The position numbers were made by a program, and so were the translations under genes. Positions 34,201 through 41,512 of a stretch of DNA of 64,000 bases are shown here, piece by piece. The notes under the pieces were generated by a model. That model had not been told where the DNA came from. It did no database searches and was given only the letters and a program-made list of their open reading frames with translations. This DNA is from an uncultured Eubacteriales bacterium (lineage in GTDB: Bacteria > Bacillota > Clostridia > Christensenellales > Aristaeellaceae). Position 1 is the first letter of the stretch, and each line of letters starts with the position of its first letter. Where the stretch lies: positions 1 to 64,000 of the forward strand of contig URJB01000005.1 of the NCBI GenBank assembly GCA_900548145.1. Reading direction: 5' to 3'.

Positions 34201-34427
34201 GCACGTTCGCTCTGTGGGTGAACGGCGAGCTGGCCTATGAGAAAGACGGAATGCAGCTCAAGCAGGTTCCCGAAACCAAGCTTCGCCTCCATCCCGGAGA
34301 AAACCGTTTCCTCGTGCGCTGCTTTGTGGACTATCCCGAACAGCGCAGCGGCCGTGAAGTGGGCTTCAGCCTATCCCTGTTGAACGAAAACGGCCAGCCC
34401 GCTCAGGATCTTCTCTACCATGCCTGA
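31299..34427 (+). CDS. GH31 family alpha-glycosidase
   Basis: This 1042-residue enzyme has no signal peptide, so it acts on imported oligosaccharide. The catalytic domain carries VLDWLWFHQFGDMEW near 290, the nucleophile Asp395 in YWIDMGEP and the acid/base Asp462 in LWSNDIDSSW; the 67-residue gap is normal for GH31. The nucleophile motif reads DMGEP where DMNEP is usual. Past residue 750 lie additional beta-sandwich regions not found in the shorter alpha-xylosidases. ATG 31299 follows AAGGAGG. Alpha-glucosidase, alpha-xylosidase and sulfoquinovosidase-type activities are all possible within the family. Confidence 0.87.
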   Translation: MRLNQITSYELQNRELRLHFGNEAVCGLSMTAEDVLRLRFNEGLELQEDPDRMVVEQVPELLELQLIPEKACLRFRTSKVEVLVEEKPARISAYQLDGRLVFSTKPCAMGEVEKERSVLRVALDRNEGIWGLGQDPMGNVQRNGHERRMWNEWGGLHVCANAALPFYLSSHGYGLLLNSGWPSRFAIGEAKVSDPPPAHSIERSKGPWDWNVSSGEEDPDDMSLILENGRMDVFVVLRSGDEAIRGYGELTGAAPLPPKWAFGYFQSKNRYRTDEEFLTLGKTYREKKIPCDVLVLDWLWFHQFGDMEWDKEYWKDPEGMLRKLHEMNFHVMQAYHPFIYEDCLKVQKFREKGYLMGTPANTLPIFDHSNPEAREAWWQETKRFVDQGIDAYWIDMGEPRDHPQGTTCHLGSREHVHNLYSSFWAKSIYDGHVRDLKTRPFLLSRTSYAGIQRYGAALWSNDIDSSWEVLRDQVPVGIGVCASGLPYWCTDIGGFATDERFSPELFVRWLQWGVFCPLMRTHGTRAENEAWSYGSEAGPIIRKYIELRYRLLPYIYSCAREVYETSKPMLRGLFLDYPNDEKVYDLKDEYLFGPSLLIAPILNRDQRSRQVYLPEGEWFDFWTNEKISGGRTITAQASLSHIPVYVKAGSLLPLADCAQFVGDKPESRITVRTYGDHGQFVLYNDAGEGRGYQKDEYVKTLLSWENGQLTAQVIEGMESMLPSDRTYQVECCGEDGAVAEWLHFDWDQTTDRTTRIHITGDTKLEQTILQYEITLPEGMKLTHAPCYFRKTPLNKGEKTMRGLVDFQFDIQPERISQPVIFPVRIQLHIQRNGQETECQRTLLCGYGYVNDLQILGFFEPNDPADAVVMARVESGELPYSYLIGESSHQSMERKTIDDGELSNGGAGTDEAARKVFWKHCVNATCFGYQDMRAFASKRMKNGRGTGYASFTAISPDERECSFEFSADRTFALWVNGELAYEKDGMQLKQVPETKLRLHPGENRFLVRCFVDYPEQRSGREVGFSLSLLNENGQPAQDLLYHA

Positions 34428-34443
34428 AAAAGGAGACATCACC

Positions 34444-35445
34444 ATGAACGAAATCAGCAATGTACTGGTAACGGTTCCTTTTCCAGAGGAACAAATGAAA
34501 AAATTGGAACAGGCCTTTGCTCCTGCCAAGGTCTGGATCCTGTCCAATAAGGATACCGAAGGAATTTCCAAGGCACTGGAGCACGCCGAAGTTGCGATTC
34601 TTAATGGCGACCTGAACGATCAGATTCTTCGAGAGGGTCAAAAACTGCGCTGGATCCATTGTGACCACTCTGGTCTGACCCATTCGGCCCGGCAGGAGAT
34701 TTTCGACCGTGGGTTGGCTGTCACGGGGGCGGCGGGACGTTCCGCCCCCACGCTGGCCGAACATGCCATTATGTTCATGCTCTCCCTGACGTATGCTCTG
34801 CCCGAGCTGTTTGAACTGCAAAAAAAGCATCAATGGGGTGGCCTGCCCGGTTATAACGACCGGCGCGGCCTGATTGAAAAAACAGCGGGTATTATCGGCG
34901 TAGGCCATGCCGGTTCGGAACTGGCACGCCGTCTGAAAGCCTTCGGAATGAACGTTATCGGCTATCGCCGCCGTGCTCAGGACGTAGAAGGCGTGGATCG
35001 GATGTATTCCAAAGATGCCGGAGATACAATCGCTCCCCTGCTTCAACAAAGCGACTATCTGATCCTGATGACCCGTCTCAATGATGAAACCTACCACATG
35101 ATCGGTCGGGAAGAACTGCGGCAAATGAAGCCGGGGGCCTATTTGATCAACATGTGCCGGGGAAGCGTTATCGATGAGGCGGCCCTGCGGGAGGCGCTGG
35201 AGACCGACGTCATTCAGGGAGCGGGCGTGGATACCACGGAAGTAGAACCGCTTCCCGCCGACAGCCTCCTGTGGGATGTCCCCCATTTGATCATTACTCC
35301 CCATAACACCCCTACCGTGCCGGATCGTTGGGCGCGCTCGCTGCAGATCGTCCTGGAAAATCTGGAACTCTATCGGGAAGGGAAAACGCTGCAGAATCAG
35401 CTGACTCAGGAAGATCTTTTCAGCCGTAAGCGTCCCACAGCCTAA
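34444..35445 (+). CDS. D-isomer 2-hydroxyacid dehydrogenase
   Basis: This 333-residue oxidoreductase has GIIGVGHAGSELARRL near 150, the catalytic Arg in NMCRGSVIDEAAL, the Glu in TTEVEPLP and the His in ITPHNTP. It lies between GH31 and the first HHGL6-like gene in the carbohydrate operon. ATG 34444 was chosen because AAAGGAG lies nine bases upstream; an earlier ATG at 34420 lies inside the end of the GH31 gene. Its place suggests that the glycan releases a 2-hydroxy or 2-keto acid, or that it acts on a derived sugar acid; the substrate is not readable. Confidence 0.82.
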   Translation: MNEISNVLVTVPFPEEQMKKLEQAFAPAKVWILSNKDTEGISKALEHAEVAILNGDLNDQILREGQKLRWIHCDHSGLTHSARQEIFDRGLAVTGAAGRSAPTLAEHAIMFMLSLTYALPELFELQKKHQWGGLPGYNDRRGLIEKTAGIIGVGHAGSELARRLKAFGMNVIGYRRRAQDVEGVDRMYSKDAGDTIAPLLQQSDYLILMTRLNDETYHMIGREELRQMKPGAYLINMCRGSVIDEAALREALETDVIQGAGVDTTEVEPLPADSLLWDVPHLIITPHNTPTVPDRWARSLQIVLENLELYREGKTLQNQLTQEDLFSRKRPTA

Positions 35446-35461
35446 TTTCAGGAGGAAAAAG

Positions 35462-37579
35462 ATGCCTTGGTATACAGAGGTAACCCGCTGGGGTCAAACC
35501 AACCTGACGGAAAACGATCCCCCACGAATTGATCTTGATTTTTGGCGGAAATATTGGAAAAAAATGCGCATTGGCGGCGTTATCGTAAACGCCGGCGGCA
35601 TTGTAGCCTATTACCCCAGTCGGTTTCCTCTGCAATACCGGGCAAAAGAGCTGGGCAATGGCGACCTGCTGGGCCGTTTCATCCGTACCGCACGGGAAGA
35701 GGGACTGGCCATCATTGCCCGCATGGACAGCAATCGGGCCACGGAGGAATTTTATCGGGCTCACCCAGACTGGTTCTGCGTAGATCGTGACGGAAAGCCC
35801 TATCAGTCTCAGGGACGTTACTTTTCCTGTGTCAACAGCGATTATTACCGGGAATACCTGCCCGCCGTTTTAAGAGAAATCGTCGAAAGAGAGCACCCGG
35901 ACGGTTTTGCCGACAACAGCTGGTCCGGGATGCGAAAAGGAACCATCTGCTACTGCGATAACTGCCGGAAACGTTTTCAGGCGGACTGCGGCGCAGCGCT
36001 GCCGGAAAAAGCAGACTGGGAGGATCCCGTCTACCGCAAATACGTCAATTGGAGCTATCGGTGCCGTACAGAAGTATGGCAGCGCTTTGACAGGGTCGTT
36101 CAGGAGGCGGGAGGGCCGGATTGCCGTTGGATCGGGATGGTCAACGCAGACCCGGCCGATCTGGGCGGTCACTATGTGGATCTGCACGCTGTCTGCTTCA
36201 TGGCTCCCGTTGTGCTTAACGATCATCAAAGCCGCAACGCGCTGGATGGTTTCGAACAAAACGTCCTCAACGGTCAGCTGCTTCATCTACTGGGTGGCGA
36301 GGACAAACTGGTGCTGGAAAGCATGGCGCATTATGTGACAGGCGACAGAACCTTCCGTCTCAGCGCCATGCCGGCCGCCGAGGTGCAGACATGGATGGCG
36401 GCAGGGTTTGCCGGTGGGATCTCGCCATGGTTCCATCACATCAGCGGCGGCACGGAAGACCGGCGCAGATTTTCTTCCACACCCGAACTGATGCAGTGGC
36501 ATGAAAAAAACGAGCTTTCATTGTACAGCCGCAAAAGTCTGGCCGACGTAGCGCTGCTCTGGAGCCGGGAAAACAGTGATTTCTATGGACGTGATCAGGT
36601 GCGGCAGCGCGTGTCGCTGCCCTGGCGCGGCTTTACGGCGGCGCTTCGGGATATGCGGATGCCCTTTCTTCCCCTGAATGCAAGCGATCTTGGCCGGGAA
36701 AAAGGCAGGCTCCGCGCCGTCATTCTGCCTGATCTGGCCGCCATGAGTGATGAGCAGGAAGAGGCCCTTTGCACCTACCTGCGTGAAGGTGGCAGCATTC
36801 TCCTCACCGGGAAAAGTGGTTTGCTCAATGAAGAGGGCCTTCCCCGCCGGGAAAGCAAGCTATGGCGTATGTTGGGTATGGAACTGGCTTCCCATGCGGA
36901 AGAAAGCACCGCCGAAGCCCGTGGAAATTGGGAAAACGCCGCCCGTCATACATATCTGGCGTTAGAACCGAAACGCCACGCACTTTGGAAAGGGCTGGAA
37001 GATACCGACATTCTCGGCTTCGGCGGAATCTTGACTCCCGTGCGTTCCCTTGGCCTGCTGAAACCATTGGGCGGCGTTATTCCGCCCTTCCCGATTTATC
37101 CGCCGGAAATGGCCGCGATTCCACAGCCTGATTGGCGCTTCCCGGTCATGCTGGCCGGTGAATTGCCCTGGGGCGGTCGGGCCGTCTACTTGGCAGCGGA
37201 TATTGACCGTTGCTACGGACAGGATCGTCTGCCGGATCACAGTCTTCTTTTACAAAACGCTGTGGATTGGGTCATTGAAGGCCAGCGTCCTCTCTGGGTA
37301 GACGGCCCCGGCAAGCTGGCCGTCAGCCTGTATCAGCAGGGAAAACGCAAAATTCTGCATCTGGTCAATGTGGGCGAGATGGATGGAAAGCCCGGATATC
37401 GGGATGAAATTCTTCCTCTGCCGGAAGTCATCGTCTCGCTGCCCTTAGCGGAAGACGGCAACGTTTGCAGCCTGACCCGTTCTGTTCCACCGGAAACCTG
37501 GCGGCAGGATGGCCGCATATATATCAAAATTCAACAGTTGGAACTTCAAGAAGTTCTGGTCGTGGAGGAAAAGCCATGA
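35462..37579 (+). CDS. HHGL6/GH42-like putative glycoside hydrolase, paralogue A
   Basis: This 705-residue cytosolic protein starts with a TIM-barrel-like region matching the hypothetical glycosyl hydrolase 6 pattern (VNAGGIVAYYP near 42, IIARMDSNRA near 83, HPDGFADNSW near 147, CYCDNCRKRF near 163). A middle domain resembling the GH42 trimerisation (class I amidotransferase-like) fold follows near 390-560, then a small beta domain. The C-x-C-x2-C motif may bind zinc. The catalytic acids are not evident. It is the first of three paralogues in one operon; AGGAGG lies six bases before ATG 35462. Confidence 0.65.
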   Translation: MPWYTEVTRWGQTNLTENDPPRIDLDFWRKYWKKMRIGGVIVNAGGIVAYYPSRFPLQYRAKELGNGDLLGRFIRTAREEGLAIIARMDSNRATEEFYRAHPDWFCVDRDGKPYQSQGRYFSCVNSDYYREYLPAVLREIVEREHPDGFADNSWSGMRKGTICYCDNCRKRFQADCGAALPEKADWEDPVYRKYVNWSYRCRTEVWQRFDRVVQEAGGPDCRWIGMVNADPADLGGHYVDLHAVCFMAPVVLNDHQSRNALDGFEQNVLNGQLLHLLGGEDKLVLESMAHYVTGDRTFRLSAMPAAEVQTWMAAGFAGGISPWFHHISGGTEDRRRFSSTPELMQWHEKNELSLYSRKSLADVALLWSRENSDFYGRDQVRQRVSLPWRGFTAALRDMRMPFLPLNASDLGREKGRLRAVILPDLAAMSDEQEEALCTYLREGGSILLTGKSGLLNEEGLPRRESKLWRMLGMELASHAEESTAEARGNWENAARHTYLALEPKRHALWKGLEDTDILGFGGILTPVRSLGLLKPLGGVIPPFPIYPPEMAAIPQPDWRFPVMLAGELPWGGRAVYLAADIDRCYGQDRLPDHSLLLQNAVDWVIEGQRPLWVDGPGKLAVSLYQQGKRKILHLVNVGEMDGKPGYRDEILPLPEVIVSLPLAEDGNVCSLTRSVPPETWRQDGRIYIKIQQLELQEVLVVEEKP

Positions 37580-39633
37580 ATCACGAATGGTGGAAAAAGC
37601 CCCTGCGGGTTATTCAGACCAATTTACAGGTGCTGGATACCCCCAAAATGGAGCCTGAAAAAATCGCCGCGGAAATGGAAGACCTGGGGGCCAATGTGCT
37701 GGTGGTCAATGTAGGCGGCATTTACGCGTGGTACCCAACGGAAGTACCGTTCCATACGGTGAATCCCTGTCTCCCGGAGTCCTTCGATTTGCTTCAGGAA
37801 CTGATCATTTCCTGTCACCGCCGAAACATTCGACTGGTGGCTCGTTATGATTTTTCCAAGGCAAGCGACAGCGTTTACCAACGGAAACCCCAATGGTTTT
37901 CCCGCAATCCTGATGGAACTCCGCAGGTCATCGGCGCGATGCGTCCGGGGCAATGGGATCTGCTCTACTCCACCTGCATCAACAGCGGATACCGCAATGG
38001 TGAGGTTGCGGAAAAGGTACTACGTGAATCTCTGAGCCGCTATGAGATCGACGGCGTTTTCTTCAACGCGCCCCATCCAACCGACTGTCATTGCTCCCGT
38101 TGCAAGGAAAAATATCGTTCTCTGTACGGCGAGGAACTTCCTGATCTGCAACGCAATTGGCGTAAGGAATGGAAGAGCCGCTGTCTGTACGACAACACCA
38201 CCCGTCTGCGGCAGGCGGTTCAGGAAACCCGAAGCGACGTTCCTGTGATTCTCTACTATTCCATCGCCTCTGACAATCTGTTCGATCGGTTGGCCAGCTG
38301 CGATATGATCTGTGCGGAGCCGCAGGATGTTCTTTCCCTTGGCTGGAAAGAGATTCCGCAGAGCTTTAAGCCTGCCCTGTGCATCCGTCTAGGCCGTTCC
38401 GAGCCGGATACGCCCCGTCCATTCGGCATTATTCATTCCTGTCCCGGAATGGACTGGCGACATACAGGCCTACCAAGCGCCGAATATCTTTACTGGATGA
38501 GTCAGGTACCTGCCAATGGCGGCCAGATCTGGCACTCCATCACCGGCTTCCCAGATACCATCTCCGATAAGCGCATTCTGGAAAATGTCCGCACGATGAA
38601 CCGCCAGATCATGAAAGTAGAAAAAGATATGGAAGGCGCACGTTCCCGGGCGGCCGTCGCGCTTCTCTGGGATATGGACGGCGGAGACATGGCCAAAGCC
38701 TTTGGCGGCAGGCTGGACGCGCCCGCCAACAGTTGGGCGGAAGCAATGCTGGACAGTCAGATTCCCTTTGACGTACTGCTGCCGGAACAAATCTGTCAAG
38801 GGCGTCTGAAAGATTATCAGGTACTGGTCGCTCCTGCAGGTCTGCGGGAGGGCGAACTTCTGAAGGCCGTTCAGGAGTTCGTTCATCAGGGCGGCTGCGC
38901 CGTGGTGGAAGCCTCCGGCGAGCCGGACAAAAAGGTGACGGAGTGGTTGGGAATCCGGCAAGGTGTCCAGCAAAGTGAACCCTTGAATGCCTGCTATCTT
39001 CGGATGGAACCCGGCAATGACCTGCCCATGGAGCAGCTTACGCACACGCCGCTTCTTCCCCTACGGGGACGTGTCCTGTATGCGGAAGCCATGGAAAACA
39101 CCAAAGTGCTTGGAACACTGGTACCGCCCTTTGCCCCCATGGAGGCCGTCGGTGCCCCACCTGAACGGGCCAGCATTCCCTGTTCTCAAACTGATCTGCC
39201 CATGCTGCTCCGCCGCCGGGAAGGCGCCGGTTCCATCGTTTCTTTCCTCTTCCCTATGGCGGCTATGATCGGCGAGCTGAAATTAAACGAACACACGCTG
39301 CTGGTCTCCGGTGTGCTGCGTCAGGCGCTGGGGAACCGGCTGGATGTGCGCATGACTCCTATTCGCGGCATTCAGCTGATGGAATATGAAAAACCGGGCT
39401 GCCGCCTGATCCATCTGGTCAATGGGATCGGCCAGCGGCCCCTGAGTCAGAACATCCCCTGCTCCGTTACTTTGGAAATCGATTGGGCGGACGAAAAACC
39501 GCTGCCCCAAATCCGCAGCCTTCTGGGCGAGGCCCCACAGGTATGCCGAAAGAACGGAAAGCTGGAAATTACGCCCTCTCCCATTCTCACTTGGGAAGTT
39601 ATCTGTCTGGACATGAAGGAGGACCTGCAATGA
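37576..39633 (+). CDS. HHGL6/GH42-like putative glycoside hydrolase, paralogue B
   Basis: This 685-residue protein has the same order as paralogue A: VNVGGIYAWYPTEVPFH near 46, VARYDFSKAS near 90, DGVFFNAPHP near 158, CHCSRCKEKY near 170, a central amidotransferase-like domain near 370-540 and a C-terminal beta domain. It is clearly diverged from A and C, so the three probably differ in substrate. ATG 37576 overlaps the stop of paralogue A (ATGA) and was chosen for that. No signal peptide. Function is inferred from family resemblance. Confidence 0.65.
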   Translation: MNHEWWKKPLRVIQTNLQVLDTPKMEPEKIAAEMEDLGANVLVVNVGGIYAWYPTEVPFHTVNPCLPESFDLLQELIISCHRRNIRLVARYDFSKASDSVYQRKPQWFSRNPDGTPQVIGAMRPGQWDLLYSTCINSGYRNGEVAEKVLRESLSRYEIDGVFFNAPHPTDCHCSRCKEKYRSLYGEELPDLQRNWRKEWKSRCLYDNTTRLRQAVQETRSDVPVILYYSIASDNLFDRLASCDMICAEPQDVLSLGWKEIPQSFKPALCIRLGRSEPDTPRPFGIIHSCPGMDWRHTGLPSAEYLYWMSQVPANGGQIWHSITGFPDTISDKRILENVRTMNRQIMKVEKDMEGARSRAAVALLWDMDGGDMAKAFGGRLDAPANSWAEAMLDSQIPFDVLLPEQICQGRLKDYQVLVAPAGLREGELLKAVQEFVHQGGCAVVEASGEPDKKVTEWLGIRQGVQQSEPLNACYLRMEPGNDLPMEQLTHTPLLPLRGRVLYAEAMENTKVLGTLVPPFAPMEAVGAPPERASIPCSQTDLPMLLRRREGAGSIVSFLFPMAAMIGELKLNEHTLLVSGVLRQALGNRLDVRMTPIRGIQLMEYEKPGCRLIHLVNGIGQRPLSQNIPCSVTLEIDWADEKPLPQIRSLLGEAPQVCRKNGKLEITPSPILTWEVICLDMKEDLQ

Positions 39634-40538
39634 AAGGGAACTATCAGGATTATATGAAACTGGGAATCGTGCATTTCATGGCTTATCCGAAAGCCATGGC
39701 CGGAACGGACGACATGAGTGAAAGCATCCATCGAATTATGGCGGATCCCGATTTTGGCTGCATCGAGCTGACCCGCATGGCGACCCCTGAAATGCGGAAG
39801 CAAGCCCGAAGCTGGGCGGCCCAGAGTGGAACCACCGTCTTCTACGGTGCTCAGCCCCAACTGATGCGCAACAAGGAGAACCTGAACAGTCTGGATGAGG
39901 AAGTCCGCCAGTCCGCCGTGCGCCGCATGAAAGCCTGCATCGACGAGGCGGAAGAAATGGGTGCGGCCGGTATTGCTTTTCTGGCATGGCATTATGACCC
40001 CAGCCGGATCGAGGAGCATTATCAGGCGCTGGTCAAAAGCACCTGCGAGATCATGGAATACGCCAAGGAGCATGGAAACATGCCCGTCAATCTGGAGGTA
40101 TTCGACAAGGACGTGGAGAAATGTTCTTTGATCGGCCCTGCTCCGCTGGCCAAGCGCTTTGCCGAAGAAATAAACGCCAAGTACGACCAGTTTGGCCTGA
40201 TGGTGGACTTAAGTCATATCATGCAGTTGGGAGAAAGCTTCGAAGAAAATCTGGAGCCGATCCGTCCCTATATCCGTCACGCGCATCTGGCTACCGCTGT
40301 GCTGATGCCTGAAGCGCCGGCCTACGGCGACCAGCACCCCGGATTCTATTTTGACAACGTCGTCGTGACGGAAGATATCATGGCGGATTTTCTGCGAATG
40401 CTGTTCAAAGTGGGCTATCTGGGCGAGGGCAAGTGTCCCCCTGTCTCTTTCGAAATCAAGCCTTGGGGCGATGAGGACAGCGAAATGCTGATTGCGGGTT
40501 CCAAGCGCTTCCTGTCTCGGGCATGGGAGCTGGTCTGA
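39630..40538 (+). CDS. TIM-barrel sugar isomerase/epimerase-like protein
   Basis: This 302-residue protein fits the xylose isomerase-like/AP endonuclease 2 fold. Likely metal ligands are the Glu in NLEVFDKD near 153, the Asp/His pair in MVDLSHIMQLG near 188-198, the His in IRHAHLATAV near 218 and the Glu in VSFEIKPWGDED near 273. Its ATG overlaps the stop of paralogue B and follows AAGGAGG. It would convert a released sugar or keto-sugar to an isomer. Neither the sugar nor the carbon moved can be read. Confidence 0.75.
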   Translation: MKGNYQDYMKLGIVHFMAYPKAMAGTDDMSESIHRIMADPDFGCIELTRMATPEMRKQARSWAAQSGTTVFYGAQPQLMRNKENLNSLDEEVRQSAVRRMKACIDEAEEMGAAGIAFLAWHYDPSRIEEHYQALVKSTCEIMEYAKEHGNMPVNLEVFDKDVEKCSLIGPAPLAKRFAEEINAKYDQFGLMVDLSHIMQLGESFEENLEPIRPYIRHAHLATAVLMPEAPAYGDQHPGFYFDNVVVTEDIMADFLRMLFKVGYLGEGKCPPVSFEIKPWGDEDSEMLIAGSKRFLSRAWELV

Positions 40539-40555
40539 AAGGAGAAAAATTACCT

Positions 40556-41512
40556 ATGAAAATCGTAGTATTAGACGGTCACACGGAAAACCCGGGCGAC
40601 CTGAGCTGGGCGGAACTGGAAAAGCTGGGCGAGCTGACCGTTTATGACTTCAGCGAACCGGCGGAAGCGGCAGAGCGTATGGCGGACGCTGAGATCGTGC
40701 TGACCAACAAAACCGTTATCACCCGAGAAATGATCGAAAGTCATCCTCACCTGCGTATGATCGGCGTGCTGGCTACCGGCTTTAACGTGGTGGATACCGT
40801 CGCGGCTGCGGAACGGCATATCCCTGTATGCAACGTTCCTTCTTACGCCACGGACGCGGTTGCCCAGTATACCTTTGCGCTCCTGTTGGAGCTTTGCCAT
40901 CGGGTGGGCGCGCATAATCAGGCCGTGCAGGAAGGCCGCTGGACCCAGGGTCGAGAGTTCTGTTTCTGGGATTACCCGCAGATCGAACTGAGTGGGAAGA
41001 CCATGGGTCTGATTGGCTACGGCCGCATCGGAAAGGCTGTGGAGCGCATCGCCCGCGCTTTCGATATGACGGTCCTTCACACCACGCCCTCGGGCCGGGA
41101 AGGCAGCGTTTCTTTGGACGAAGTGCTGCGGCAGAGCGACGTCATTTCTCTTCATTGCCCGTTGACAAAGGAGAATCGGCACCTGATCAGCCATGAAACG
41201 ATTGCCAAAATGAAGCCCGGCGTTCTGCTGATCAATACCGGGCGCGGCCCGTTGGTGGACGAAGCCGCCCTCCGAGAAGCCCTGCTCAACGGCCATGTGG
41301 CCGGAGCGGCCATGGATGTGACCGAACAGGAGCCCATCCCCGCGGACAGCCCTCTGCTGGGCTTGGACAACTGCCTGATCACCCCGCACATTGCTTGGGC
41401 TGCCAAGGAAGCCCGGCAGCGCCTGATGAATACGGTCGTGGAAAACGTCCGCGCCTTTCTACAGGGAAGCCCGGTCAATGCGGTCAACGGCGTTTTGGAG
41501 ACCCGCCCATGA
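40556..41512 (+). CDS. D-isomer 2-hydroxyacid dehydrogenase, HprA-like
   Basis: This 318-residue protein resembles glycerate dehydrogenase/hydroxypyruvate reductase: GVLATGFNVVDTVAAAERHI near 72, the nucleotide loop GLIGYGRIGKAVERIA near 147, the Arg in INTGRGPLVDE, the Glu in TEQEPIPADSPLL and the His in ITPHIAWAA. It is the second 2-hydroxyacid dehydrogenase in the operon and is more like HprA than the one at 34444. GGAG lies before ATG 40556, and its stop overlaps the start of paralogue C. D-glycerate or hydroxypyruvate is a reasonable guess. Confidence 0.84.
   Translation: MKIVVLDGHTENPGDLSWAELEKLGELTVYDFSEPAEAAERMADAEIVLTNKTVITREMIESHPHLRMIGVLATGFNVVDTVAAAERHIPVCNVPSYATDAVAQYTFALLLELCHRVGAHNQAVQEGRWTQGREFCFWDYPQIELSGKTMGLIGYGRIGKAVERIARAFDMTVLHTTPSGREGSVSLDEVLRQSDVISLHCPLTKENRHLISHETIAKMKPGVLLINTGRGPLVDEAALREALLNGHVAGAAMDVTEQEPIPADSPLLGLDNCLITPHIAWAAKEARQRLMNTVVENVRAFLQGSPVNAVNGVLETRP

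Noticed and set aside
30837..34292. Minus-strand open frame of 1151 codons
   Set aside because: It is antisense to the second permease and the GH31 gene, which have clear motifs and ribosome binding sites.
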